Below, in pieces: positions 54,042 through 63,808 of a stretch of 64,000 nt of DNA (position 1 is its first letter; each line of letters starts with the position of its first letter). The position numbers were made by a program, and so were the translations under genes. Below the pieces are notes generated by a model that ran no database searches, was not told where the DNA came from, and worked only from the letters and a program-made list of their open reading frames with translations. Source of the stretch: Aureibaculum marinum (GTDB lineage: Bacteria; Bacteroidota; Bacteroidia; Flavobacteriales; Flavobacteriaceae). The DNA is taken from contig NZ_RPFJ01000040.1 in NCBI RefSeq assembly GCF_003813905.1, positions 1-64,000 of the forward strand, read 5' to 3'.

Positions 54042-54106
54042 AATATGTTTATTTAACCACAAGTTTGGTAAAGGTAGTTAGTGATAATTTTACACTCTTT
54101 AGTAAA

Positions 54107-55726
54107 CTACTTAAAATATTCCTTTAATTCGTCTTCAAAATATTGTAGTGCATTTTTAATAGGCAACGGCACACCACCTCCTAAAGCACATAATGAACCG
54201 AGTTCTAAGGTTTCTATAAGGTCATTAAATAATTGTCTGTCAATTTTATACGATTCATTTTGTGCTTTTTTTAGCATTTCATAACCTCGGTGCGATCCAA
54301 TTCTGCATGGATAGCATTTTCCACAAGATTCGTCTGCAGTGAATTCTAATAGGTGTTCAATAAATTTTATTATGGGAAAATGGTTAGGAATAGAAACTAT
54401 ACTTGCGTGTCCTAATAAAAAACCGTGATTGGTAAACGATTCAAAATCTAATGTTAAGTCTTTAACTTTATGAATAGGAACTATGCCACCTAAAGGACCT
54501 CCAATTTGTAAGGCTTTAATCTCAGATTTAAATCCTTTTCCATATTCTTCAATTACTGATTTTAAAGGGGTTCCCATTTCAATTTCATACATGCCTGGGC
54601 GATTAAAATAACTATCTAAAGAAACCATTTTTGTACCTGTAGATTTTCCATTTCCTAAAGCAGCGTAAGCCGCTCCTCCATGTTTTAGTATCCAATGGAT
54701 GTTTGCAAAAGTTTCTACATTACTTAAAACAGTAGGTTTTCCAAAAAGACCATATTGAGCGGGATAGGGTGGGCGTACTCGTACTTCAGGACGTAATCCT
54801 TCTATAGAATTTAACAATGCAGTTTCTTCTCCACAAACATAAGCTCCTTGTCCGCGTATAATTTTAAATCTAAAATGTTGAAGTAGGTTTAAATCTTCTA
54901 ATTGTTTAATTGCTTGTTTTATTTTTCTAATAGAATTAGGATATTCACCTCTAATGTAAAGTACACCTGTATTTGCTCCAACGGTTTTACCAGCTATTAG
55001 CATTCCAAATAATACTTTATGAGCTTGATGTTCCATTAAATACATATCAGAATAGGCTCCAGGATCACCTTCATCCGCATTACAAACAATATATTTTTGA
55101 GTTTCATTCTCTTTTAAAACGGCATCTAATTTAAAGTAGAAAGGAAATCCAGCACCACCACGACCTCTTAAGTTAGACTGTTTTAACTGTTCTATTACTT
55201 TTTCAGGATGTTTGATATAGGATTCAAATAATGTATAAAATTCTGTAATATTTTCAATTTTTGAAGTTAAAATAGGTGTGGAGCTAGAGCCAATATAGTA
55301 GGTGTTTTCTAAAGCAGGTGTATCGGAAATTATTTTTTCTAGAGCTTCGATTGAATGAGCTGAGTACGTATGATTATTATATAAAAAGGCATTATTTTTA
55401 TGACAATGGCCAAGACATGGCACATGTCCTATTTTATCAGCATCTACAAGTGTACTAAGTTTTTCTGTTAATTGGTCTTGAGTACCCGCAACCATACAAG
55501 CGGTGCCATTACAAACATGAACTTTTTTTTCTTGATTTTCTGGACGTAAAAAATCATAGAATGATGCAGTACCAATCACAACAGAATCATCTATCATAAA
55601 TCGTTTGGCTAAGTTGTGAAATTCTTTACTACTTACTTTTTTCTTAGATAAAGCAGTTATATTTTCGAAAAGGTTATCGTCTAATTCTTTTCTATAGGAT
55701 AATGATCTGATATTCTTATTTGCCAT
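54107..55726 (-). CDS. Formate dehydrogenase beta subunit (NuoE-NuoF fusion)
   Basis: 539 residues. An N-terminal NuoE-like thioredoxin-fold 2Fe-2S domain (about 65-125) has the Cys pattern HVCNGTAC and VPCLGHC. A NuoF-like FMN/NAD domain then has LRGRGGAGFPFYFK, CNADEGDPGAYSD, GAYVCGEETALLNSIEGLRPEVR and the SLBB region GGPLGGIV. A C-terminal 4Fe-4S motif ESCGKCYPCRIG precedes LGSLCALGGGVPLPI. It passes electrons from the alpha subunit to NAD. It lies 65 bases upstream of fdhA, forming a soluble two-subunit enzyme with FdhD as chaperone. Confidence 0.93.
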   Translation of the reverse strand: MANKNIRSLSYRKELDDNLFENITALSKKKVSSKEFHNLAKRFMIDDSVVIGTASFYDFLRPENQEKKVHVCNGTACMVAGTQDQLTEKLSTLVDADKIGHVPCLGHCHKNNAFLYNNHTYSAHSIEALEKIISDTPALENTYYIGSSSTPILTSKIENITEFYTLFESYIKHPEKVIEQLKQSNLRGRGGAGFPFYFKLDAVLKENETQKYIVCNADEGDPGAYSDMYLMEHQAHKVLFGMLIAGKTVGANTGVLYIRGEYPNSIRKIKQAIKQLEDLNLLQHFRFKIIRGQGAYVCGEETALLNSIEGLRPEVRVRPPYPAQYGLFGKPTVLSNVETFANIHWILKHGGAAYAALGNGKSTGTKMVSLDSYFNRPGMYEIEMGTPLKSVIEEYGKGFKSEIKALQIGGPLGGIVPIHKVKDLTLDFESFTNHGFLLGHASIVSIPNHFPIIKFIEHLLEFTADESCGKCYPCRIGSHRGYEMLKKAQNESYKIDRQLFNDLIETLELGSLCALGGGVPLPIKNALQYFEDELKEYFK

Positions 55727-55773
55727 AACAGCACTAAAATACTAAAATATTAGATCAATTAAAAGTGTGAGTG

Positions 55774-56952
55774 TTAAACTTTTAGAGATATTAATACGAT
55801 AAGCTGGTCTTTATGATTTTTTGTAAAAAATAAATAATGATTACCACCTTCTTTAAGTTTTGTTTTTTTTCGAATTTGAGCTACAGTTTCAGGAAAATTT
55901 CTAGTGGTAATATTTGCTTGTTTTAAGTTTAAATCCTTTTTTAATAGCTTAAGATTATAAGGAATAATATTTTTTATTTTAAAGCATCTTCCTGGAAATT
56001 CTATTAATTCTTTTGTGGTATATAAATGGCTATTAATATTAAGTTTATCTATGTTTAATTGATGTGATACTTCATTAAAAAGACCAGCTTTTAAAATGGC
56101 TGAATTTGGCTCATACACATAATTTAATGGAGGTGCTAGTTTGGCATTTCCATTGTTTTTATACTTTATAGCATTAAAGCGTTCAACAGAATTATTTTTT
56201 ATGTTTATGGTTTTAATTTCAATTTCATTTTTGTAATCTTTTTCCAATAAAAAAAGTAATTCTTTTACTTCGTTCTTTATAGCAATTACATGTACTTCTT
56301 TTACAAAATTTAATTCAGATATGGCCGATGTAATATCTAACATTGGCGAAACCTTAAGCATAATTTGAGAACTGTTTTTGAATAAAGTATCTAAATCTTT
56401 TGGAACGTTAGGTTCACAGTCTTCTAGTAAAAATACTTTGCCTTTTACATCATTTCTACGAGAAGGATCTATATAAATCCAGTCAAATTGCTGTTGGGTT
56501 TCATTTAAATAGGTAATACCGTCCGCTGTTATAATGTTAATGTTTTTAATGCCAAAAGTTTCAAAATTATGTTTTGCAATTTCGGAAAGCTTTTGATTGA
56601 TTTCACAATGTACTACTTGCTTAAATACATTTGCAAAAGCACAAATATCAACACCAAAACCACCTGTAAGGTCAATAAGTGAGTTTCCTTTTATAAGATT
56701 AGCTTTGTATTGGGCAGTAATTTCAGATGACGTCTGTTCAATATTTAATTTATTAGGATAATAAATGTTTTCAGTCTTAAACCATGTTGGTAATTTATGT
56801 TGTGCTTTTTTTTTAGACTCAATTTGGGTTGCTAATTCTTGAATAGAAATATTAGTAAATGGACTACCTTTAAAAATTAACTTGGCAATGTCTGTATTTA
56901 AGTTTTTTGATATAAAACTCTGTACCTCAGTATTTAATATGTTTTTATTCAC
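55774..56952 (-). CDS. THUMP-like / PG_1098-type SAM-dependent methyltransferase
   Basis: 392 residues. The SAM-binding motif I LIDLTGGFGVDICAFANVF (about 93-111) and the post-motif IYIDPSRRNDVKGKVF (DPSRR) lie in the middle. The C-terminal third has the ferredoxin-like and THUMP-like modules of the PG_1098 family (FPGRCFKIKNIIPYNL; ARNFPETV-like TTRNFPETVAQIRKKTKL). Probably an RNA or protein methyltransferase; the substrate is not known. It begins three bases after the AI-2E gene stop and is 47 bases before the formate dehydrogenase operon. Confidence 0.85.
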   Translation of the reverse strand: MNKNILNTEVQSFISKNLNTDIAKLIFKGSPFTNISIQELATQIESKKKAQHKLPTWFKTENIYYPNKLNIEQTSSEITAQYKANLIKGNSLIDLTGGFGVDICAFANVFKQVVHCEINQKLSEIAKHNFETFGIKNINIITADGITYLNETQQQFDWIYIDPSRRNDVKGKVFLLEDCEPNVPKDLDTLFKNSSQIMLKVSPMLDITSAISELNFVKEVHVIAIKNEVKELLFLLEKDYKNEIEIKTINIKNNSVERFNAIKYKNNGNAKLAPPLNYVYEPNSAILKAGLFNEVSHQLNIDKLNINSHLYTTKELIEFPGRCFKIKNIIPYNLKLLKKDLNLKQANITTRNFPETVAQIRKKTKLKEGGNHYLFFTKNHKDQLIVLISLKV

Positions 56953-56955
56953 TGT

Positions 56956-58038
56956 TTATAAATCCTTTGTAAGAGATTTTACAATTTTATTATCAGATAA
57001 AAATTCTTTTAAAATAACTTTAATTGCTGTATATCCAGGCACGGCTACTATCATTCCTACAACACCAAATAATAATCCTCCAATTATAATTACTAAAAAA
57101 ATTTCTAAAGGATGTGCTTTTGTAGCTTCAGAGAAAATTTTTGGTTGACTAAAAAAGTTATCAATTAATTGAGCAATTAAATATCCAATTAGTACATATA
57201 CCGTATTCGGAATTATTTCTGTTTTAAAATCTAGGGTAATATCACTAGTCATAGTAAGTGTTAGCATTAATACACCCCCAATTAAAGGTCCTATATATGG
57301 TATTAGGTTTAATAATGCACACAAAAAAGCTATAACTATGGCATTGTTTACACCAATAATTAGTAATACTGTTGTATAAATTATAAAAAGAATAGAAATT
57401 TGTAGGAGTAAGCCTAAAAAATAACGAGACAATAAATCTTTTATCTTTTCTATTGATTTTTGAAAGCGTTTTTCTTTATTTCTAGGAACTAATGTAAGTA
57501 ACCCTCTATTTAACAAGCGACTATCTTTCATTAAAAAGAATGAAATAAATAATACTGAAAACAGACCTATACTTATGTTTCCAACGGCACTAACCAATGT
57601 GTTTAATAAATAAGGAACAGCTTTAAAATTTTTAAAAACATCTACACTTTTTAGTTGTTCAAATATATTGACACCAATTTCTGAAAAGTAAGAGTTTACT
57701 TCAACTAGTAGTTGTTCAATATTGCGTTCGAGAGCATCTATATCTAATAGTGATAAATTTTGACCTTGTTTATAGAGTAATGGAATAAACATGGAAATTA
57801 ACCCAAAGGTTAATGTTAAAAAAAGAATCATGGTTACAACAACAGCAAGCGTATTAGGAAATTTTAATTTGTTACGTAGAAATAAAATTACTGGGCGAGC
57901 AATTAATGATAATACTGCAGCGATTATAATATATACAATAACTGATTGTATCAAATAGAAAAAATAGAGTAGCAGAGCTACGCCTATTATAATTGCAAGA
58001 GCTCTTAAGATTCCGTTAGCTATAATTTTTGAATTCAT
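56956..58038 (-). CDS. AI-2E family transporter (permease)
   Basis: 360 residues with eight predicted membrane helices. PF01594 layout: ALAIIIGVALLLYFFYLIQ, IAAVLSLIARPVILFLRN, the large soluble loop (about 80-150) with LERNIEQLLVEVNSYFSEIG, then IAFLCALLNLIPYIGPLIGG, HPLEIFLVIIIGGLLFGVVG and the last helix MIVAVPGYTAIKV. The name comes from TqsA of E. coli, but most members have unknown substrates. It is directly upstream of and nearly touching the methyltransferase gene. Confidence 0.9.
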   Translation of the reverse strand: MNSKIIANGILRALAIIIGVALLLYFFYLIQSVIVYIIIAAVLSLIARPVILFLRNKLKFPNTLAVVVTMILFLTLTFGLISMFIPLLYKQGQNLSLLDIDALERNIEQLLVEVNSYFSEIGVNIFEQLKSVDVFKNFKAVPYLLNTLVSAVGNISIGLFSVLFISFFLMKDSRLLNRGLLTLVPRNKEKRFQKSIEKIKDLLSRYFLGLLLQISILFIIYTTVLLIIGVNNAIVIAFLCALLNLIPYIGPLIGGVLMLTLTMTSDITLDFKTEIIPNTVYVLIGYLIAQLIDNFFSQPKIFSEATKAHPLEIFLVIIIGGLLFGVVGMIVAVPGYTAIKVILKEFLSDNKIVKSLTKDL

Positions 58039-58072
58039 AGCTGTAAATATAGTTAATAATGATATTATAGCT

Positions 58073-58110
58073 AAATAAAAAACCTCAAAGTAATTTTACT
58101 TTGAGGTTTT
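58073..58110 (-). terminator. Terminator between tlpA-like and AI-2E genes
   Basis: A 13-15-bp perfect stem (AAAACCTCAAAGTAA with its complement, 58079-58110) with T-run TTTTTTATTT on the minus strand, downstream of the thioredoxin-like gene. Confidence 0.9.
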
Positions 58111-58174
58111 GATTTTACCTGTTTATTACTGGAGCGATAAGCTATTGTTTTGTACTTTAATACACTTTTAAATG

Positions 58175-59197
58175 TTATAATTCTAATTCAGATAAAAGAG
58201 TTCTTAATGCTGGGTCAGTAGGTCTTGGAGCATTATTATCTACGATATTACCTTCTGGATCTATCAATATAAATCTAGGAATGCCTGTAATTCCATAACT
58301 TTTTACAAAATCAGAATGCCATTCATTGTCAGCCATTATTTGTGTTCCAGTTAAGTTTTTTTCCGCAACCATGTTTTTCCATTTTTCTTTATCTTCCATT
58401 TTATCAATAGAAAGACTAACAATTTCTAAATTTTTACCTTCATAATCTTTATGTAATTGTTTTAATGCAGGTATTTGTTGAATGCAAGGAGCACACCAAG
58501 TAGCCCAAACATCAACATAAACATATTTTCCTTTAAAATCTTCTAAAGAAATAAGTTCTCCTTTTGTATTTGGATATTTGAAAGTAGGAGAGGGTTTTCC
58601 TTTAGCAATTGGAGCTAAAATGGCATGTTGTGCATCGTAATTTGTGGTTAAATATTCAATAAAACGACTGTTTCCATCTTTTTCCATAGCTGTAAATGTA
58701 GAATCTAAATCTTGAGCATTATCAAGTAACGATTCCATTTTGGTTGTAACAGCATTTAATTTTTTATCAAATTCTTCTTTTTCTAATTCAAAAAAACTTC
58801 CAGGATTACTTAAATTAAATTCATTTTCTAACTTCATTTTTTCTGCCATATAATTATTTGTTCCAGCACCAAGACCTGAAAACTTAATAGAATTAATTAA
58901 ATCGTTAGCATCAAAATTAAAATCTAAATTATACCCATTTTTTAAGTTTAGAAAGGTTCTAGTATCACCATGGGTTAGCATATAAAACTCTTCTTTTGCA
59001 ACCAGTGTATCTGAAAAAGTTCCATCGTCGTTAAGAGTTAGGGTTTTTTGAGAAGTTTGGCTACTTAATGTTAAGATAGAATCTTGTGCATTTGTAATTT
59101 TACCAGAAAGTTGAGCATAATTTTTGTTAGATGTTATTTCTTTTTTACAAGAAACTAAAAGAATTAAAATTGTAAAGACAGTTGCTATTTTTTGCAT
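58175..59197 (-). CDS. TlpA-like thioredoxin lipoprotein
   Basis: 340 residues. A lipoprotein signal (LLVSC, Cys17), a DUF4369-like N-terminal domain (about 25-110) and a helical linker. A thioredoxin fold from about 200 has the active site VWATWCAPCIQQIP (Cys235, Cys238), then SLSIDKMEDKEKWK and GIPRFILIDPEGNIV with the conserved cis-Pro. It probably reduces disulfides of periplasmic proteins, like TlpA/ResA. It is monocistronic with its own terminator. Confidence 0.92.
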   Translation of the reverse strand: MQKIATVFTILILLVSCKKEITSNKNYAQLSGKITNAQDSILTLSSQTSQKTLTLNDDGTFSDTLVAKEEFYMLTHGDTRTFLNLKNGYNLDFNFDANDLINSIKFSGLGAGTNNYMAEKMKLENEFNLSNPGSFFELEKEEFDKKLNAVTTKMESLLDNAQDLDSTFTAMEKDGNSRFIEYLTTNYDAQHAILAPIAKGKPSPTFKYPNTKGELISLEDFKGKYVYVDVWATWCAPCIQQIPALKQLHKDYEGKNLEIVSLSIDKMEDKEKWKNMVAEKNLTGTQIMADNEWHSDFVKSYGITGIPRFILIDPEGNIVDNNAPRPTDPALRTLLSELEL

Positions 59198-59323
59198 TTT
59201 TTATTTTTTTTTATATCGGTCGTAAAAATACTATATTTTATACATTAAATACTTAAAATTTAGTTAAGAGAGTGTGTTTTCTTTGAATAAAGATATACCC
59301 AAAGTTCATATAAAATATTTCTT

Positions 59324-59331
59324 TACATTTG
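59324..59331 (+). promoter_or_regulatory. Candidate promoter -7 element of hutH
   Basis: TACATTTG matches TAnnTTTG, 17 bases before the hutH ATG. No TTG at the usual spacing is visible. Confidence 0.45.
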
Positions 59332-59348
59332 AAAATTAAATTTTTGAT

Positions 59349-60860
59349 ATGGTAGAAATGCATAGCATAGATGGTTCATATTTAAGCTTGTTTACAATAG
59401 ACACTATTGTAAACTCTCATAAAAACTTATTTTTATCTCAAACGGCTATTAATAAAATTAATAGGTGTAGAGCGTATTTAGATCAAAAATTAGCTAAAAA
59501 TAAAAATCCTATTTATGGTATTAATACGGGGTTTGGTGCGTTGCATAATATTAAAATCTCCAATAAAAATTTAACCGTTCTCCAAGAAAATTTAGTAATG
59601 TCTCATGCTTGTGGAACAGGTGAAAGGGTACCTGAGTCCATTGTAAAACTAATGCTATTTTTAAAAATACAGTCGTTAAGTTATGGATATTCAGGAGTTC
59701 AATTGGCAACTGTAAATAGGTTAATTGACTTTTATAATAATAATATTTTACCAGTTGTTTATACTCAAGGATCTTTAGGTGCTTCGGGAGATTTAGCTCC
59801 ACTTGCTCATTTAGCATTGCCTCTGATTGGAAAAGGAGAGGTTTTATATAATGGAGAGCTATTTTCTGGTGAAGAAATTTTACAAAAATTTGGGTGGAGT
59901 AAAATTCAATTGCAATCAAAAGAAGGGTTGGCTTTGTTAAATGGCACTCAGTTTATGAGTGCTTATGGTGTTTCTATTTTATTAAAAAGCTACAAACTAT
60001 TGTATTTAGCCAATGTTATTGGAGCCATTTCTTTAGATGCTTTTGATGGAAGAATAGAACCTTTTAATGCATTAATACATTTAATTAGACCTCATAACGG
60101 TCAATTACATACAGCAAAAAAAATAGAAGAATTTTTAGAAGGAAGCGAAATTTTAAATCAAAAGAAAAAACACGTTCAAGACCCTTATTCATTTAGGTGT
60201 ATTCCTCAAGTGCATGGAGCCAGTAGAGACACATTAAATTTTGTAAAAAAAACAATAGAAACCGAAATAAATTCGGTAACAGACAATCCTAATATTTTTG
60301 TAGAATCTGATGCAATTATTTCAGGAGGTAATTTTCATGGTCAACCATTGGCATTAGGTTTAGATTATTTAGGAATCGCTTTGTCTGAATTAGGTAATAT
60401 TTCTGAACGTCGTACTTTTCAGTTAGTTTCTGGGTTGCGTGGCTTGCCAGCATTTTTAGTTTCTAATCCAGGATTAAATTCAGGATTGATGATTCCTCAA
60501 TATACTGCCGCCAGTATTGTTAGTCAAAATAAGCAATTGGCAACACCAGCTTCTGTAGATTCTATAGTTTCAAGTAATGGACAAGAAGATCATGTAAGTA
60601 TGGGAGCAAATGCGGCAACAAAAACCAAAAGAATTGTAGATAATTTAGAAACCATTTTAGCCATTGAGTTGTTAAATGCTTCTCAAGCTATTGAGTTTAG
60701 AAGGCCGTTAAAAACATCTGATTTTTTAGAATCTTTTCTAAGTATGTACAAACAAGATGTACAATTTATAAAAGAAGACGAAGTATTACATGATTCAATT
60801 GCTAATAGTATTGCTTTTATTCAAAATTTGAATGTAGATAGTGAAGAGCTGTTTGGGTAA
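59349..60860 (+). CDS. hutH: Histidine ammonia-lyase
   Basis: 503 residues, normal for HutH. The MIO-forming triad Ala145-Ser146-Gly147 lies in GSLGASGDLAPLAHLALP. PIYGINTGFGAL supplies the catalytic Tyr, and ALLNGTQFMSAY, VQDPYSFRCIPQVHGA, TDNPNIF and SGGNFHGQPLALGLDYL are family blocks. It removes ammonia from histidine to give urocanate, the first step of histidine degradation. The other hut genes are not adjacent. The start at 59349 (MVEMHSIDGS) leaves an alternative ATG three codons in. Confidence 0.95.
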   Translation: MVEMHSIDGSYLSLFTIDTIVNSHKNLFLSQTAINKINRCRAYLDQKLAKNKNPIYGINTGFGALHNIKISNKNLTVLQENLVMSHACGTGERVPESIVKLMLFLKIQSLSYGYSGVQLATVNRLIDFYNNNILPVVYTQGSLGASGDLAPLAHLALPLIGKGEVLYNGELFSGEEILQKFGWSKIQLQSKEGLALLNGTQFMSAYGVSILLKSYKLLYLANVIGAISLDAFDGRIEPFNALIHLIRPHNGQLHTAKKIEEFLEGSEILNQKKKHVQDPYSFRCIPQVHGASRDTLNFVKKTIETEINSVTDNPNIFVESDAIISGGNFHGQPLALGLDYLGIALSELGNISERRTFQLVSGLRGLPAFLVSNPGLNSGLMIPQYTAASIVSQNKQLATPASVDSIVSSNGQEDHVSMGANAATKTKRIVDNLETILAIELLNASQAIEFRRPLKTSDFLESFLSMYKQDVQFIKEDEVLHDSIANSIAFIQNLNVDSEELFG

Positions 60861-60869
60861 AGATAAATG

Positions 60870-61418
60870 CTATTTTTGATTCGTATTTTTATAGTTTGCA
60901 ATTATTTTTAATCCAAATTGTTCTACTTTATTCCAATCTGTATATTCTATTGGAACGTCTGATTTTGTTGGTCCATGGGTTAGTTTCATAATTAGTTTAA
61001 TCATTATCTTATCAAAAAATGAATATGAATTATAATCTAACTTTCCCGCAAATACTTCTTGGAAATCAGCATTCCAATTTACTTTTTTTATAAATTTAAT
61101 AAAATAAGGGTTGGTATTTATGCTGTTTTTTTCCTTTTTTCGAGCTACAAGATTCACAGAAAAAAATGCTGTAGTTATCTTATTAAGTTCATTTTTATTA
61201 GTCTGTATAAATTGAGTAACATTAGTTTTATGGTTACCATATCTAATACTTGCTCCAATAATTAAGGTATGATATTTAGATATTTCTTCAGTAAAAGTAT
61301 CTATAGAAAAGAGTTCTGTTTCTATTTGATTTTCATTAAATAAGCCATTTAATTTTTTACAAATTTTTAGTGTATGCCCGTCAACGGAAGAATAAATGAT
61401 TCCTACTTTTGTCTTCAT
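60870..61418 (-). CDS. hemG: Menaquinone-dependent protoporphyrinogen IX dehydrogenase
   Basis: 182 residues with a flavodoxin fold: the FMN phosphate loop IYSSVDGHTLKICKKL near residue 9, LIIGASIRYGNHKTNV, FFSVNLVARKKEKNS, and IMIKLIMKLTHGPTKSD, the membrane-contacting segment characteristic of HemG. It oxidises protoporphyrinogen IX in heme synthesis. It is convergent with hutH, nine bases from its stop, and otherwise alone. Confidence 0.9.
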   Translation of the reverse strand: MKTKVGIIYSSVDGHTLKICKKLNGLFNENQIETELFSIDTFTEEISKYHTLIIGASIRYGNHKTNVTQFIQTNKNELNKITTAFFSVNLVARKKEKNSINTNPYFIKFIKKVNWNADFQEVFAGKLDYNSYSFFDKIMIKLIMKLTHGPTKSDVPIEYTDWNKVEQFGLKIIANYKNTNQK

Positions 61419-61512
61419 AAGACAGAAAAATTTAGGACACTAAATTTAACAAATAAAAATGGAATAGCCACTAAAAATATTGAGTTGTTATAGTGCTTAA
61501 AGAGAACTGTAG

Positions 61513-62598
61513 TTATCCCATTCTATTTAATTCAGAAGCTCCTTGCATTGCTCCAATAGATTCAAAAACATCGTCTTGATCTTCTTTTTTAGTCCAACCC
61601 ATTTTAGCCAATTCAGATCTTACTTGGCTCTCGGTTTTATCTTTTATAAAATGATAACAAGCAAAATCAACTACTTCAATAGGTACTTTTTCCAATTGAT
61701 AAGCTATTAATCCTGTAGCTAGTCTAGAGGTTGTAATAAAATAAGTTAAAAGCAATTGTAGTATCCAACTGAGTACCAAACCTATCCATCCAGTATTTAA
61801 ACTTTTTATGGTTAATCCTGCGTCAAATCTTGCTTGGATAAAATTCCAGAAACTAAACGCTTCATAGATATTTTTAGTTAATACTAAACGAAATTGAAAA
61901 TATTGATTTGAAACATAGGTGATTACGACCATACCTATGAGTAAGTAATGTAAATTTTTATAGAGTGTGTAGTTGCTTAATTTTACTAGTTGAATAAGAG
62001 CAAATGACATCATAAAGGCTACACCAATTTCAAAAAGACCAATTACATACCTTCCATTAATTGATATATAAGCAAGGCTATAGCCTAATAGAAGTGCAGT
62101 AATTATGCCTCCAACAATAGGAATCCAAAATTGAGGCTCTTTTCTGTTTTTTGGTTGAGGTAAACTTTCAGGAATTACATAATCATCCCAATCGTTTGAT
62201 TTTTCAACTTCTTGTTCTAGTTTGGTCAAAGATTCTTTATCAAATTCTTTTTCAGTTTGATAAAAAGCATGGATAAACAATAATACTCTTTTAGAATTTC
62301 TACCATTGTCCCAAAACTCATTTCCTAGAGAACTACTTTTTATTTTTAATTTTCCATAATTAAAAGAAACTGTAATTTTTTCAGTCCATCTATTCCAATC
62401 GCCTTTTCGTTTTGCTTCAGCACTTTTTTGATCATGATATACCAAATCCCAACCTAATTTTTCAAAAGTTTTTACGACAATTGGAATAATTACCTTTTCA
62501 TTTAAATCAGTTTTTATTTCTTGTTCAAATTTTGGAGTAAAATTAAAACTATGCTTTTTCTTTATTGATTTTTCGTAATTCTTTAGTGCTTCGGTCAT
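61513..62598 (-). CDS. Uncharacterised membrane protein
   Basis: 361 residues. The N-terminal 150 are soluble, with HSFNFTPKFEQEIKTDLNEKV and WDLVYHDQKSAEAKRKGDWNRW. About four to five hydrophobic helices lie between 155 and 295. The C-terminal tail is helical and charged (YHFIKDKTESQVRSELAKMGWTKKEDQDDV), perhaps a UBA/CUE-like helix bundle. I know no family for it. It lies alone between hemG and a lipoprotein, without signal peptide. Confidence 0.65.
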   Translation of the reverse strand: MTEALKNYEKSIKKKHSFNFTPKFEQEIKTDLNEKVIIPIVVKTFEKLGWDLVYHDQKSAEAKRKGDWNRWTEKITVSFNYGKLKIKSSSLGNEFWDNGRNSKRVLLFIHAFYQTEKEFDKESLTKLEQEVEKSNDWDDYVIPESLPQPKNRKEPQFWIPIVGGIITALLLGYSLAYISINGRYVIGLFEIGVAFMMSFALIQLVKLSNYTLYKNLHYLLIGMVVITYVSNQYFQFRLVLTKNIYEAFSFWNFIQARFDAGLTIKSLNTGWIGLVLSWILQLLLTYFITTSRLATGLIAYQLEKVPIEVVDFACYHFIKDKTESQVRSELAKMGWTKKEDQDDVFESIGAMQGASELNRMG

Positions 62599-62705
62599 TT
62601 ATAATCTTATAAGCTAATGAATCTCAAATTTATGTTAATTCAATTATTTATTCTACTTTTTTTAAATAAATAGAGCATATAAATAAGTAACGCCTTAACA
62701 TGTGT

Positions 62706-63713
62706 TTATTTTTTAAGTTTATTAAAATTAGAATCAGTGTACTTATTAAAACTTTCAAATGTTGTAGGAAAAGTATTGTTTACAAATTCATATTCCCAAA
62801 GCTCTAAATATCGAACACCTATTGTTTCTGATTGACTAAATAGTGTACGGTAATCGTTATTTTCGAACCTTTCAATTTGATCAGACCTTCCAATAGCTTG
62901 TGCATATATATCTCCTTCAAAATCAGTTAGAGCATCTATGAGATTGGGTTGATAAGAATTTTTCCCTGAAATCCACCAAATGGCAGCTCCTACACGCTTA
63001 TTTAACGAATAATCATTCCATAAATCATTAATAATTCGATTGGGAATAGAAGTATCTCCCATAATATCGTGAACTTCTACAGCTATCGCTTTATTAGAAA
63101 AGTAATTCGCAAATATTTTAGCAGTTTCTTTGACTGAACTAACCCATCTATTAGCAGTTAATCCAGCATTTATTAATTCTGATGAAGTGACGCCATTAAA
63201 ATGACCTTCTATTCCATTAACAGTCATTTGAGGCACATAAACTAAAGTTAAATCAATATCATTATTGTAGGTTTCTGCAAGTTGTCTTGCTAATAAGTCT
63301 AATCTTTCATTAACCTTTGGGTCCCAAATTTTAGGAATTTTTTTTAATGTGTTATTGATATCAACAATTTCAAAGAAATCAGCTTTTATATCAGTAAGTA
63401 ACCATTCAGGACTGTCATTACCAGCAATAATTGCTAAACTCCACTTTTTATTATATGATTTTACTATTGATATTTTTTCTTCTAAAGCTGTAAAATCATA
63501 AAGACCTTTCGCTGGTTCTAAATCTTTCCAAGTTACTCTAATTAACGAACCTTTTGCTTGAGGGTGGGCTAAAGCTGTTTCATTTCCAAAAGAACTTGTA
63601 TATAATCCTGTGGGTTTATAAATAGGGGTGTTATTTTCTAATTCAATATGGTTATTGCTAGTAGAGCAAGATTGAATACTAACAAGTATAAGAAAGAAAA
63701 AAAACTTATTCAT
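62706..63713 (-). CDS. Glycosidase-like (TIM-barrel) lipoprotein
   Basis: 335 residues from the ATG at 63713. The open frame starts at 63740, but the shorter start gives a clean lipoprotein signal MNKFFFFLILVSIQSC. The body is reminiscent of clan-A glycoside hydrolases, with RVTWKDLEPAKGLYDFTALE (barrel strand with the entry 'ExxxGxYDF'), WSLAIIAGNDSPEWL and RLDLLARQLAETYNNDI. Candidate acid or nucleophile residues include the Glu in IAVEVHDIMGD and the Glu in LELWEYEFV. Substrate unknown, and it may not be catalytic. Confidence 0.6.
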   Translation of the reverse strand: MNKFFFFLILVSIQSCSTSNNHIELENNTPIYKPTGLYTSSFGNETALAHPQAKGSLIRVTWKDLEPAKGLYDFTALEEKISIVKSYNKKWSLAIIAGNDSPEWLLTDIKADFFEIVDINNTLKKIPKIWDPKVNERLDLLARQLAETYNNDIDLTLVYVPQMTVNGIEGHFNGVTSSELINAGLTANRWVSSVKETAKIFANYFSNKAIAVEVHDIMGDTSIPNRIINDLWNDYSLNKRVGAAIWWISGKNSYQPNLIDALTDFEGDIYAQAIGRSDQIERFENNDYRTLFSQSETIGVRYLELWEYEFVNNTFPTTFESFNKYTDSNFNKLKK

Positions 63714-63808
63714 TAATTCAATTATTTGAGTTACCCTCAAATTTGACTTAACTTCAATAAAAAGGTTTAAAATGTGTGGTGTAAAAAACTAAAATTTTAA
63801 TTTTTATA

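Noticed and set aside
59551-59919. 122-codon minus-strand open frame inside hutH
   Set aside because: Fully antisense to a clear HutH with its MIO triad; its composition is a mirror of hutH codons.
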